DNA of 64,000 nucleotides, from contig NZ_MIJB01000008.1 in NCBI RefSeq assembly GCF_002174305.1, positions 1 through 64,000 on the forward strand, in the 5' to 3' direction. Below the pieces are notes generated by a model that had not been told where the DNA came from, searched no databases, and saw nothing but the letters and a program-made list of their open reading frames with translations. This document shows, piece after piece, positions 46,654-55,070 of the stretch; within the stretch, counting starts at the first letter, position 1; every line of letters begins with the position of its first letter. This DNA comes from Aeromicrobium sp. PE09-221 (lineage in GTDB: Bacteria > Actinomycetota > Actinomycetes > Propionibacteriales > Nocardioidaceae). The position numbers and the translations under genes were made by a program.

Positions 46654-47919
46654 ATGTTCAACCTGCGACGCGGCCGGCGCCTCGCCGTCACCGCGACCCC
46701 CCTCGCCATCGGTGCTCTGCTGCTGAGCGCCTGCTCCTCAGGCGGCTCCGAGGACGAGGGTCCCGATGTCGACGAGGGCGGCACGCTCACCATCGCCAAC
46801 TACCAGTTCCTGGAGCCGGGTCGCGGCGACGACCTCTGGGAGGCGGTCAGCGGCTATGCCACCGAGAACGACGCGGTGACCATGGAGCGCTCCGAGACGC
46901 CGTTCGCCCAGTACGCCGACAAGCTCAACACCGAGCTGGGCGCCGGTGGCGGACCGGACGTCTTCGTCATCCAGGACGCGCAGTTCGCGACGCTGGCCGA
47001 GGCGGGACTGCTCGAGCCACTCGATGACGTCATCGAGGACGCCGACCTCAACAGCACCAATGACGACCTCGTCGTCGACGGCGAGCAGCTCGGGGTCACC
47101 TGGGAACAGGTCGCGTATGCCCTACTGGGCAACAAGAACGTCATGGAGCAGGCGGGCATCGACGAGCTGCCGACGACGGTGGACGAGCTGATCGACGCCG
47201 GCGAGGCCGTGCAGCAGACGGGGGCCGCCGGACTGGGGATCCGTCATCAGATGGGCGAGTTCGACGGGTGGTATCTCGATTTCAACGCTTGGCCCTATGG
47301 CAACGGCGGATCCTGGTCGGACGGTGAGGAACTGACGATCGACTCCCCGGAGAACGTCGCGGGTGTCGAGCAGTACCAGCAGGTCATCGACTCGGGCATC
47401 GTGCCGGTGGGCGACGACGCATCGACATTCCGCACGAAGTTCAAGGAGAACCAGCTCGGGTTCATCATCGACAACAGCGGCGCCGCGCTGTCGTTCACGA
47501 GCGACGGCGCGATCACGGGCACCGACATCGTCTCGGGGCCGCTGCCGTTCGACGAACCGGGCCAGCACCAGAAGATCGTCCTGGCGGTGAACGCCAACAG
47601 CGATGTCAAAGCGCTCGCGAAGGACTTCGTGCGCTGGTTCGTCAGCGAGGAGGGGCAGGAGGCCATCCGCCCCCCGCTGGGTGCGAGCTCGCTGGCGACC
47701 GATGTGCCGCTGACCGACGAGTTCTCGCAGGAGCATCCGTGGGCCCAGACCTTCATCGACGTCAACCCGGAGACCAAGAGCACGCTCATCGAGGGCTTCG
47801 AGACCGATACGAAGACGATCATGCAGTCCGTGATGCAGGCAGTCGAGAAGGTCATCACGCAGGGCGCCGACCCGGCTGATGCGCTCGAGCAGGCACAGCA
47901 AGACGCGTCATCGAACTGA
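46654..47919 (+). CDS. extracellular sugar-binding lipoprotein (family 1)
   Basis: A 421-residue binding protein with a lipoprotein signal ending LLLSAC (Cys about residue 28) and an acidic linker. GGTLTIANYQFLEP, GAGGGPDVFVI and KEGQLGF-like FKENQLGF segments are typical of carbohydrate-binding family 1. AAGGAG lies 7 bases before the ATG. Divergent from the galactonate operon and sharing its operator type, it probably binds galactonate or a galactonate- or uronate-containing oligosaccharide. Confidence 0.9.
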   Translation: MFNLRRGRRLAVTATPLAIGALLLSACSSGGSEDEGPDVDEGGTLTIANYQFLEPGRGDDLWEAVSGYATENDAVTMERSETPFAQYADKLNTELGAGGGPDVFVIQDAQFATLAEAGLLEPLDDVIEDADLNSTNDDLVVDGEQLGVTWEQVAYALLGNKNVMEQAGIDELPTTVDELIDAGEAVQQTGAAGLGIRHQMGEFDGWYLDFNAWPYGNGGSWSDGEELTIDSPENVAGVEQYQQVIDSGIVPVGDDASTFRTKFKENQLGFIIDNSGAALSFTSDGAITGTDIVSGPLPFDEPGQHQKIVLAVNANSDVKALAKDFVRWFVSEEGQEAIRPPLGASSLATDVPLTDEFSQEHPWAQTFIDVNPETKSTLIEGFETDTKTIMQSVMQAVEKVITQGADPADALEQAQQDASSN

Positions 47920-47936
47920 CGTCTCACGACCATCAC

Positions 47937-47964
47937 GGGGGTGCCTCTCACCGGAGGCACCCCC
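47937..47964 (+). terminator. intercistronic hairpin after the binding-protein gene
   Basis: Perfect 11-nt arms GGGGGTGCCTC (47937-47947 and 47954-47964) around a 6-nt loop in the 67-bp gap before the first permease. Such hairpins often stabilise binding-protein mRNA or partly stop transcription, so the binding protein is made in excess over the permeases. Confidence 0.6.
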
Positions 47965-47986
47965 GGCACTCACGAAGGAGCGACCT

Positions 47987-48931
47987 ATGGTGACGACGGT
48001 CTCCAGGTCCCACGCCACGGCGCCGGATACAGCGCCGCGCCGCCGACGACGGTGGCGCAACTCGTTCACGGCCTATCTGTTGATCGCTCCGGCGGTCGGC
48101 TATCTGGTGGTGCTGCTGCTCTTCCCCCTGTTCCGAGGGATCCAGCTCAGCCTGACCGACACCAAGCTGGTGAACCCCGCGGGAGGTGACTTCGTCGGTG
48201 CGGAGAACTACACGAACCTGATGTCGAGCGGGCAATTCTGGAACTCGCTCCTGGCGACTCTGATCTACACCGCCGCGACCGTCGTCTTCGCTGTGCTCCT
48301 CGGCACCGCCGCCGCCGTCTTCATCAACCGACCGTTCCGCGGCCGAGCCGGGATCCGGGCCGTGATGACCTTCCCTTATGCGATGCCCACCGTGGCCGTC
48401 GCTCTCGTCTACGTGTGGATCTACAACCAGTCCGGGGGCGTCCTCAACAACTCCCTCGGAGTGCTGGGCATCGGGCAGACCGGATGGCTCACCGATCCCC
48501 AGTGGGGCATGTTCTCGGTCGTGCTGGCAACGGTGTGGAAGGTCTTCCCCTTCGTCATGCTCGTCATGCTGGCCGCCCTCCAGTCGGTGCCCGAGGAGCT
48601 CTACGAGGCCGCCAAGATCGACGGCGCCGGACCGATGAGCACCTTCCGGGCGATCGTCCTGCCGCACCTGGCCCCCACGCTGCGAATCGTCGCTCTCCTG
48701 ATGACCATCTGGTCGATCCGCCGGTTCGAGATCATCTATCTGCTGACCGGCGGCGGCCCAGTCGAGCGCACCAACACCCTGGTCATCAATATCTACCGCC
48801 GCGCGTTCAGCGACCAGGACCTCGGTGTCGCGGCGACCATCGGCGTGCTGGGACTCGTCCTGTCCATCCTGGTGACGCTGGTGTTCTTCGGCGTCGAGCG
48901 GCGGGAATCACGAAAGGAGGCGGCGGCATGA
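47987..48931 (+). CDS. sugar ABC permease, MalF/UgpA-like
   Basis: A 314-residue permease with about six helices after a basic N-terminus (RRRRRWRNS). The EAA loop is YEAAKIDGAGPMSTFRAIVL. GAAGGAG precedes the ATG. It overlaps the second permease by ATGA. Confidence 0.93.
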   Translation: MVTTVSRSHATAPDTAPRRRRRWRNSFTAYLLIAPAVGYLVVLLLFPLFRGIQLSLTDTKLVNPAGGDFVGAENYTNLMSSGQFWNSLLATLIYTAATVVFAVLLGTAAAVFINRPFRGRAGIRAVMTFPYAMPTVAVALVYVWIYNQSGGVLNNSLGVLGIGQTGWLTDPQWGMFSVVLATVWKVFPFVMLVMLAALQSVPEELYEAAKIDGAGPMSTFRAIVLPHLAPTLRIVALLMTIWSIRRFEIIYLLTGGGPVERTNTLVINIYRRAFSDQDLGVAATIGVLGLVLSILVTLVFFGVERRESRKEAAA

Positions 48932-49758
48932 TGGCACGCATCGTGGGGCGGGCGTTCTCCTTCACATCGCTCGCGGTCCTGGTCGTCTTCGCGGCCTTCC
49001 CGATCTATTGGATGATCAACACGGCGTTGTCCACCGACAGCGAGCTGTATCGCACAGGACAGTCCTGGTGGCCGACGGTGGGCCGGATCGCCGACATCCC
49101 CTCGGTGCTGTCGGACGTGCCGATCCTTCGCTGGCTGGGCAACTCGGCCGTCATCGCCTTCGGCACCACTCTGCTGAGCCTGGCGCTCGCCGTGCTCGCC
49201 GCCTACGCGCTGAGCCGGTTCAAGTTCTATGGCAAGGGCGTCTCGGCCTTCTTCCTCTTCGCGACCCAGATGCTGCCCGAGGCCCTGCTCGTCGTGCCGC
49301 TCTTCGCGCTGTTCAGCACGCTGGGGCTGCTCAACGAGCTGCACGGACTCGTCCTGGCCAATGTGGCGTTCACGATGCCCGTCGCGGTCTTCATCCTCAA
49401 GAACGCGATCGACGCGATCCCCTTCAAGATCGAGGAGTCGGCGCGTGTCGACGGCTGTCCACGCTGGGGACAGCTCACGATGATCGTGCTGCCGCTCATC
49501 GTGCCCAGCATCGCGGCGGCCGCCGTCATCAACTTCTTCGACGGCTGGAATGAGTTCCTCTTCGCGAACACATTCATCGCCGACTCCGAGAAATGGCCGG
49601 CGTCCGTGGGGCTCGCGTCCTTCGTCGGACAGTATTCGACGCCGCTGTCGAGCGTCATGACCGCGGCCTTCCTGTTCACATTGCCCGCCATCGTGTTCTT
49701 CCTCATCGTCCAACGTCAGATCGTCAGCGGGCTCACCGCCGGCGCAGTGAAGGGTTGA
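48928..49758 (+). CDS. sugar ABC permease, MalG/UgpE-like
   Basis: A 276-residue permease with about six helices and an EAA-type loop (EESARVDGCPRWGQLTMIVLPL). Together with the MalF-like protein it forms the channel. GGAGG precedes the ATG at 48928, and the ATPase gene follows 3 bp after its stop. Confidence 0.93.
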   Translation: MMARIVGRAFSFTSLAVLVVFAAFPIYWMINTALSTDSELYRTGQSWWPTVGRIADIPSVLSDVPILRWLGNSAVIAFGTTLLSLALAVLAAYALSRFKFYGKGVSAFFLFATQMLPEALLVVPLFALFSTLGLLNELHGLVLANVAFTMPVAVFILKNAIDAIPFKIEESARVDGCPRWGQLTMIVLPLIVPSIAAAAVINFFDGWNEFLFANTFIADSEKWPASVGLASFVGQYSTPLSSVMTAAFLFTLPAIVFFLIVQRQIVSGLTAGAVKG

Positions 49759-49761
49759 CCC

Positions 49762-50946
49762 ATGCCTCGTATCCGTTTCGACAAGGTGCACAAGGCCTTC
49801 GGCTCCAACACCGTCATCGGCGAGTTCGATGCCGAGATCGGCGACAACGAGTTCCTGGTGCTGCTCGGCCCGTCCGGGTGCGGCAAGTCGACCATGCTGC
49901 GCATGATCGCCGGCCTGACCGACATCACCTCCGGTGAGCTGACCTTCGACGACGAGCGCGTGAACGATCTGGAGCCACGCGAGCGCAATATCGCCTTCGT
50001 TTTCCAGTCCTATGCGCTGTATCCGCACATGACGGTGCGGGAGAACATCGCCTTCCCGTTGATCATGGACCGGTTCAAGGGCTGGTATCACATCCCACTG
50101 GTCAACATGGTGATGCGGCGGCGCCTCGCGGGGATGCCCGAGGTGGCCGAGAAGGTGGCGCAGGTCGCCGAGATGCTGGAGCTCACGGACTATCTGGAGC
50201 GCCGGCCCAAGGCACTCTCCGGCGGCCAGCGACAGCGCGTCGCGGTCGCACGCGCGCTGGTCCGCGAGCCGTCCGTCTATCTGCTCGACGAGCCGCTGTC
50301 CAATCTCGACGCCAAGCTGCGCACCCAGATGCGCAGCGAGATCACCGCGCTGTACCAGAGGGTCGGCAAGACCTTCGTCTACGTCACGCACGATCAGGTC
50401 GAGGCGATGACGATGGCCACGCGCATCGTGGTGCTCGATCGGGGAGAGGTCCAGCAGATCGGGACGCCGGCCGAGATCTACGAGCGTCCCGCCAACGAGT
50501 TCGTGGCGAGGTTCATCGGCTCGCCGGCCATGAACCTCGTTCCCGTCACGGTGCAGGACGGGCGCGTGCGGCTCGACGAGAACGATCAGCCGACCGTCAC
50601 GACGGGTGCGACCTTGACCGACGGTACGTACCACCTCGGGGTGCGCCCGGAGAAGATCACGGTGGATCCGTCGCAGGAGAGAGGGCTCGCCGCCCAGGTC
50701 TCGGCCGTGGAACGACTCGGTGGCGAGACCGTCGTCGGCTTCCGTTTCCACGACGTCACGCAGGACGCCCTGCTGAGCGCCGAGTCCCTGCGCACCACGC
50801 ACTTCGCCAAGGCGCCCGCGGAGCTGCCGGTGTCGGTGGGCGACCGGATCGGGGTCGAGTTCGATCTGTCGACGGCCAGCTGGTTCGATCCGCGGACCGG
50901 GGACCGGATCGACCGGGAGACGGCCGTGGCGAGCGCCACCTCCTGA
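49762..50946 (+). CDS. sugar ABC ATPase, MalK/UgpC-like
   Basis: A 394-residue ATPase with Walker A GPSGCGKST, signature LSGGQRQR, Walker B VYLLDEPLSNLD and a THD switch. The C-terminal third is the MalK-type regulatory OB domain. An insertion between the Q-loop and the signature (LIMDRFKGWYHIPLVNMVMRR region) makes the helical domain longer than in plain MalK. Having its own ATPase, this importer need not rely on the shared MsiK-type ATPase common in actinobacteria. Confidence 0.93.
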   Translation: MPRIRFDKVHKAFGSNTVIGEFDAEIGDNEFLVLLGPSGCGKSTMLRMIAGLTDITSGELTFDDERVNDLEPRERNIAFVFQSYALYPHMTVRENIAFPLIMDRFKGWYHIPLVNMVMRRRLAGMPEVAEKVAQVAEMLELTDYLERRPKALSGGQRQRVAVARALVREPSVYLLDEPLSNLDAKLRTQMRSEITALYQRVGKTFVYVTHDQVEAMTMATRIVVLDRGEVQQIGTPAEIYERPANEFVARFIGSPAMNLVPVTVQDGRVRLDENDQPTVTTGATLTDGTYHLGVRPEKITVDPSQERGLAAQVSAVERLGGETVVGFRFHDVTQDALLSAESLRTTHFAKAPAELPVSVGDRIGVEFDLSTASWFDPRTGDRIDRETAVASATS

Positions 50947-50970
50947 CCGAGCAGGCCTCCGGCCGAGATG

Positions 50971-51020
50971 TGGCCACTTGTGGCCCGTTTCCGACATGGC
51001 AAACGGGCCACAAGTGGCCA
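50971..51020. terminator. bidirectional terminator between convergent genes
   Basis: Perfect 20-nt arms (50971-50990 and 51001-51020) with a 10-nt loop; the left arm is TGGCCACTTGTGGCCCGTTT. Outer GGCCGA/TCGGCC bases at 50961-50966 and 51025-51030 extend the symmetry. It lies between the ABC ATPase and the hydrolase gene that run toward each other. Confidence 0.75.
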
Positions 51021-51030
51021 GAAGTCGGCC

Positions 51031-52098
51031 TTAGCGGTCCGTCTCCGCGAGGGCGTCGAGCAGTGCCAGGACCATCGATCCCTGGCCCCAGGGGGTCAGG
51101 GGCGCCTTCGGCACCGAGTAATAGTGGGCGAGCAGCGTGCAGGCCCACACGGCCGCCGTGACATCGTCCAGCACGCCTTCAGCGCTGGTGCCACGGATCG
51201 TCGCCTCGCGGGCGCTCCGGATGGCGGGATCGACCTGGTCGGCGGTGACGATACCCAGGTCGCGAGCACGGCGGAATCCGACCGCCATGAAGGCTGCCGT
51301 CGACGACTCGCTGCCGGAACGCGGGTCGCCCGCCACGGCATGCCAGCTGCCGTCGGGCTGCTGCCGCCGCACCATGGCAAGCACGAGCCGCCGGGAGGCG
51401 TCCCGCAGCACGCCGGTCGCGGAGTCCCCGAGCTGTTCGATCACATCGAGCAGGCCGAGGAGGGCCCATCCCTGGCCACGGCCCCAGCCGGGAGCATAGG
51501 TCTGCCCCGTCCGCTCGAGGAAGAAGTGGTCGAACAGATCTGTCGCGGGATTCTGGAGCAGCCGGACATAGCCCTCGGCCTGCTCGACCGCGAGATCGGC
51601 CCAGCCACGATCGCCGCTGGCCCGCGACAACGCCGCGAAGAACGGCGGATCGAAGTGCAGGCAGTCGACGAAGACGCCGCGACCCGGCGCCTCGAGCAGC
51701 CCCTCCTGCTCCTCCGGCAGCGGCGAAGGACCATAGGGCCGCCGCAGGGGCGACTGCTCCCAGGTGGCGAAGACCCCGTCGACCCTCGCCCGTGCCGTCA
51801 GGCGCTCGGCCAGGCCGGTCGCGGCACCGAGGAGCCTCTCGTCGCCGGTGCGCATCGACAACTCGCACATGGCCAGTCCCGGAGCGGTGCAATCGGTCTC
51901 CCGGTAACCCTCGCGACGAGCGTCCCAGGCGCGGACGAAGCCGTGGACGAATCCGCGCAGTTGGGGCTCGTCGAGGCGATCGGCCGCGGCCAGCATCGCC
52001 TCGAAGGCGATCGAGTCACCGAAGTGCCATGCCTCGTAGGCGAGGGCGGGAAGCGTACGGCTCGCCGCGCGGGCGAGCCCTTCGATGTCATCGGCCAC
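51031..52098 (-). CDS. GH88/GH105-like unsaturated uronyl hydrolase
   Basis: A 355-residue (alpha/alpha)6-barrel type glycoside hydrolase. APGWGRGQGWALLGLLDVIEQ resembles the WARGNGW motif of GH88/GH105, and FVDCLHFDPPFFAALSRASGD holds the equivalent of the catalytic Asp region. No signal peptide is seen, so it acts inside the cell on imported disaccharides. The GTG at 52098 overlaps the end of the enoyl-CoA hydratase gene by 11 bp. Its match to uronyl hydrolases fits the adjacent sugar importer and galactonate genes, although it is on the opposite strand from the importer. Confidence 0.72.
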   Translation of the reverse strand: MADDIEGLARAASRTLPALAYEAWHFGDSIAFEAMLAAADRLDEPQLRGFVHGFVRAWDARREGYRETDCTAPGLAMCELSMRTGDERLLGAATGLAERLTARARVDGVFATWEQSPLRRPYGPSPLPEEQEGLLEAPGRGVFVDCLHFDPPFFAALSRASGDRGWADLAVEQAEGYVRLLQNPATDLFDHFFLERTGQTYAPGWGRGQGWALLGLLDVIEQLGDSATGVLRDASRRLVLAMVRRQQPDGSWHAVAGDPRSGSESSTAAFMAVGFRRARDLGIVTADQVDPAIRSAREATIRGTSAEGVLDDVTAAVWACTLLAHYYSVPKAPLTPWGQGSMVLALLDALAETDR

Positions 52099-52885
52099 GG
52101 AACACCGGATCCCGCTTCTCGGCGAAGGCGGCGCGACCCTCGGCGGCATCCTCACTGCGCATCTCGTACGTGAACAGGTCGTTCTCGTAGGCCAGGCCGA
52201 CCTCGATGCTGGCGCTCTGCGCGACGCGGACGAGCTTCTTGACCGCCTCGATCGGGATGGGCGACTTGGCCGCGATCTCGACGGCGGTGTCGCGGGCGGC
52301 GGCGAGCGCCTCCTCCCTGGTGTCGAAGAGCTCGTTGGCGAGGCCCATCCGCTCGGCGCGGTCGGCGGCGAAGCGCCGCCCGGTCATGAGGATCTCGCTG
52401 GCGTGGCCCGGCCCGACGACCCGGGTCAGGAACTGGGTCGCGCCCGATCCGCCGTGCCAGCCCCACCGGATCTCCCCCGCCCCGAAGCTGGCGTCACGGG
52501 TGGCGTAACGGATGTCCGAAGCGCAGAACATCTCCAGGCCACCGCCGATGCAGTAGCCGTGCGCGGCGGTGATGACGGGCTTGCGGATCTTCCACACGCC
52601 GATGGCGTAGTCGAGGTTGCGGTCGAAGCGATTACGGTACTGCCAGCTGGTTCCGTACCCCTCGAGATCGCCGATGTCGCTGCCGACGCAGAACGCCCGA
52701 TCGCCGGCGCCGGTGAGGATCACGACGCGGACCTCGTCGTCGTTGTTGATCTCGTAGACGAGCTCGTTGAGCCTCCGGTCCATCGCGACCGACATCGCGT
52801 TGAGCTTGTCGGGACGGTTCAGGGTGATGGTGGCGATGTGGTCGGCGACCTCGTAGGCGATGAAGGCGCCGGATGCGGTGTTCAT
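52088..52885 (-). CDS. enoyl-CoA hydratase/isomerase family protein
   Basis: A 265-residue crotonase-fold protein. The oxyanion-hole segments are AFCVGSDIGDLEG and GYCIGGGLEMFCASD; GAGEIRWGWHGGSGATQFL carries the position of catalytic acid residues. The substrate may be a product of the CoA-transferase whose gene overlaps it by ATGA. Which of hydratase, isomerase or hydrolase it is cannot be told from the sequence alone. Confidence 0.87.
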   Translation of the reverse strand: MNTASGAFIAYEVADHIATITLNRPDKLNAMSVAMDRRLNELVYEINNDDEVRVVILTGAGDRAFCVGSDIGDLEGYGTSWQYRNRFDRNLDYAIGVWKIRKPVITAAHGYCIGGGLEMFCASDIRYATRDASFGAGEIRWGWHGGSGATQFLTRVVGPGHASEILMTGRRFAADRAERMGLANELFDTREEALAAARDTAVEIAAKSPIPIEAVKKLVRVAQSASIEVGLAYENDLFTYEMRSEDAAEGRAAFAEKRDPVFRGR

Positions 52886-54099
52886 GCGTTGGTCTCCTCG
52901 ATGCGGACGACGCCGGCGGCGGCCAGGCGATCGATGTCGGTATCGGATGTGCCGATCTCGGTGAGGATCTCGCGGGTGTCGGCACCGAGCAGCGGCGGCG
53001 CGGTGCGGATCGACGCGGGGTCCCTGGACAGGTTGATGGGTGGCGCGACCGTGCGCACCGGGCCGAGGGTGGGATGGTCCATCTCGGTGATCAGGCCGCG
53101 CGCCACCACCTGGGGGTCCTTCTCCAGGGCCGGGTAGTCATTGACGGGGCCGCTCCAGATGTTGAAGGTGTCGAGGTGGGTGATCCACTCGTCGGTCGTC
53201 TTGGCGGCGAAGAGCGGCCGGATGGTCGCGAAGATCTCGTCGGCGTGCTCCTGGGCGTCCTCGTGGCGGGTGTAACGCTGGAGCTCAGGGCAGTCCAGCG
53301 CCGTGCCGAGCACGTCGATCGGGCACATGGCGAGCGTGAGCCAGCCGTCGCGCGTGCGGTAGACGCCATAGGGCGCGCCGATCCATGCGTGGGCCGAGGG
53401 CTCGCGACCGCGACGCGGCACGGCCCCGGTGTTCAGATAGGTGACGAGCTCCTGGACCTGCGCGTCCATCACCACCGACAGCATGTCGACCTCGACGTGC
53501 TGCCCCTCGCCGCTGAAGTCCCTGCCGCGCAGGGCGGCGAGGACACCGATGGCCGTCTGATAGCCGGTCATCGCGTCGATGGCGGGGATCCCGCCAGGTA
53601 CGGGAGGGTCGTCGTCCGCGCCGACGAACCACATGGAGCCGGAATAGCCCTGCAATACGAGGTCCTGGCCCGGCCGGCCCGCACCGGGGCCGTCGGGGCC
53701 ATAGCCGCTGATCGAGGCGTAGACGAGACGGGGATTGATGGCCCGAAGCGTCTCGTAGTCGATGCGGAGGCGCTCGACCGCGCCGACGCGGAAGTTCTGG
53801 ATGAAGACATCGGCCGTGGCGACGAGACCGTAGAAGAGCTCGCGTCCCTCGTCGGACTTCAGGTCGATGGCGAGGCTGCGCTTGTTCCGGTTGAGGCCGA
53901 GGAAGGTGGTTCGCTGACCCTCCATCTCGACCCCGGCGTAGCCATGGGTGCGGTTGAACTCCCCGGTGGCGGGTGGCTCGATCTTGATGACGTCGGCGCC
54001 CAGGTCTCCGAGCCGCATCGCGGCGATGGGGCCGGCGAGCATCTGCGTGGCGTCGAGCACACGTAGCCCGCCGAGCGTCCCGTTGGTGGTGGTTGGCAT
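52882..54099 (-). CDS. CaiB/BaiF family III CoA-transferase
   Basis: A 405-residue class III CoA-transferase. RVLDATQMLAGPIAAMRLGD, RNKRSLAIDLKSDEGR and the likely catalytic D146 (GRPGQDLVLQ) are family features. AGGAGGAG precedes the ATG. It forms an operon with the enoyl-CoA hydratase and hydrolase genes. An AT-rich palindrome 16 bp upstream is a likely operator. It is clearly diverged from the paralogue at 38781, so the two probably use different acids. Confidence 0.88.
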   Translation of the reverse strand: MPTTTNGTLGGLRVLDATQMLAGPIAAMRLGDLGADVIKIEPPATGEFNRTHGYAGVEMEGQRTTFLGLNRNKRSLAIDLKSDEGRELFYGLVATADVFIQNFRVGAVERLRIDYETLRAINPRLVYASISGYGPDGPGAGRPGQDLVLQGYSGSMWFVGADDDPPVPGGIPAIDAMTGYQTAIGVLAALRGRDFSGEGQHVEVDMLSVVMDAQVQELVTYLNTGAVPRRGREPSAHAWIGAPYGVYRTRDGWLTLAMCPIDVLGTALDCPELQRYTRHEDAQEHADEIFATIRPLFAAKTTDEWITHLDTFNIWSGPVNDYPALEKDPQVVARGLITEMDHPTLGPVRTVAPPINLSRDPASIRTAPPLLGADTREILTEIGTSDTDIDRLAAAGVVRIEETNA

Positions 54100-54114
54100 G
54101 ATGATCTCCTCCTG

Positions 54115-54131
54115 AATACTATAATAGTATT
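54115..54131. promoter_or_regulatory. AT-rich palindromic operator
   Basis: AATACTATAATAGTATT is a perfect 7-3-7 inverted repeat in an otherwise GC-rich region, 16-32 bp upstream of the CoA-transferase start. It has the look of a GntR/FCD-type operator and also contains a TATAAT-like core, so binding would cover the promoter. No regulator gene lies right beside it. Confidence 0.6.
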
Positions 54132-54173
54132 AATTGAGGAGTGTGGGAAGCCCTGGTTTTCCCGGGGTGAGAC

Positions 54174-54971
54174 TCAGAGGAGGGCGTGGCGCAGGAGCGT
54201 GTCAAGGTCGTGCGCGGGACGGCCGAGGACCGCCGGGACGGTCGCCGACCCGCACGGCAGTCCATGGTGCTCGTAGTAGCTGAACATCGCATGCAGCCAG
54301 TCGCGCTCACGCGGGTCGAGGGACGCCCCGGGCCCGGCAGCCCACTCGTCCGGCGAGGTGACAGCCAGTTCGACCTCCGTGCCGAGGACCCGCCGGGCGG
54401 CAGCCGCCACGTCGCGGACCGTCACCAGGCTCCGGCCGCCGACCTCATAGGTTGCCCCGATGTGGGAGGGGTCGAGCAGCACATGCGCTGCGACCGCACC
54501 CACGTCCTCCAGCCCGACGAGGCCGAAGGGCCGGTCCACGTCATAGGGCACCTCGAGACGAGGCGAGGCGTTGCGCAAACCGGGCAGGAAGTTGTCGACA
54601 TAGGCGCAGGGCTCGAGGATCGTCCACTCCAGACCGCTGCGCCGGACCAGATCCTCGCTGGCCGCCTTCGCGAGGTGATGCGGCATCGAGGGGACATAGG
54701 GGGCGCACACCGAGTGGTAGCCCAGCCGCGTCACACCCGCCGTCGCCGTCGCCTCCAGGATGTCCGCGACGAAGGACGGCTCATCGGGGTGGAGATTCGG
54801 CGCGATGAGATAGACCGCATCGCTCCCCCGCAAAGCCGCCACGGGATCCGTCAACTCGGCGCGACCCACCGGCACGGTCTCGACACCCTCGGCACCGAGT
54901 GCCGCCGCGACCGCACGGCCGGTCTTGCCCCGGCCCCCCACGATCGCGATCCGCTCGCCTCGTTCTGTCAT
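54174..54971 (-). CDS. NmrA-like NAD(P)-binding protein
   Basis: A 265-residue atypical short-chain dehydrogenase. AIVGGRGKTGRAVAAALGAEG is the N-terminal dinucleotide-binding loop; WTILEPCAYVDNFL and TYEVGGRSLVTVRDVA are typical NmrA-family segments. Members are NAD(P)-sensing regulators or quinone/NADPH reductases. It lies between the hyuAB genes (separated by a 71-bp palindrome) and the CoA-transferase operon. Function unknown. Confidence 0.8.
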   Translation of the reverse strand: MTERGERIAIVGGRGKTGRAVAAALGAEGVETVPVGRAELTDPVAALRGSDAVYLIAPNLHPDEPSFVADILEATATAGVTRLGYHSVCAPYVPSMPHHLAKAASEDLVRRSGLEWTILEPCAYVDNFLPGLRNASPRLEVPYDVDRPFGLVGLEDVGAVAAHVLLDPSHIGATYEVGGRSLVTVRDVAAAARRVLGTEVELAVTSPDEWAAGPGASLDPRERDWLHAMFSYYEHHGLPCGSATVPAVLGRPAHDLDTLLRHALL

Positions 54972-54992
54972 GTCATTTCCCCTTCACCTCAA

Positions 54993-55063
54993 AACCCGTT
55001 GAGTGTGACGTTTGGACGTTCGATCCAGCGGATTCGGCGTCCGAACGTCACACTCAACGGGTT
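54993..55063. repeat. 71-bp dispersed palindrome, copy 2
   Basis: Same length and arms as the copy at 15955-16025: outer arm AACCCGTTGAGTGTGACG, closing CGTCACACTCAACGGGTT. It lies between hyuB and the NmrA-like gene, 7 bp after the hyuB stop, just as copy 1 lies 7 bp after pepD. Confidence 0.85.
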
Positions 55064-55070
55064 GGTGGGA

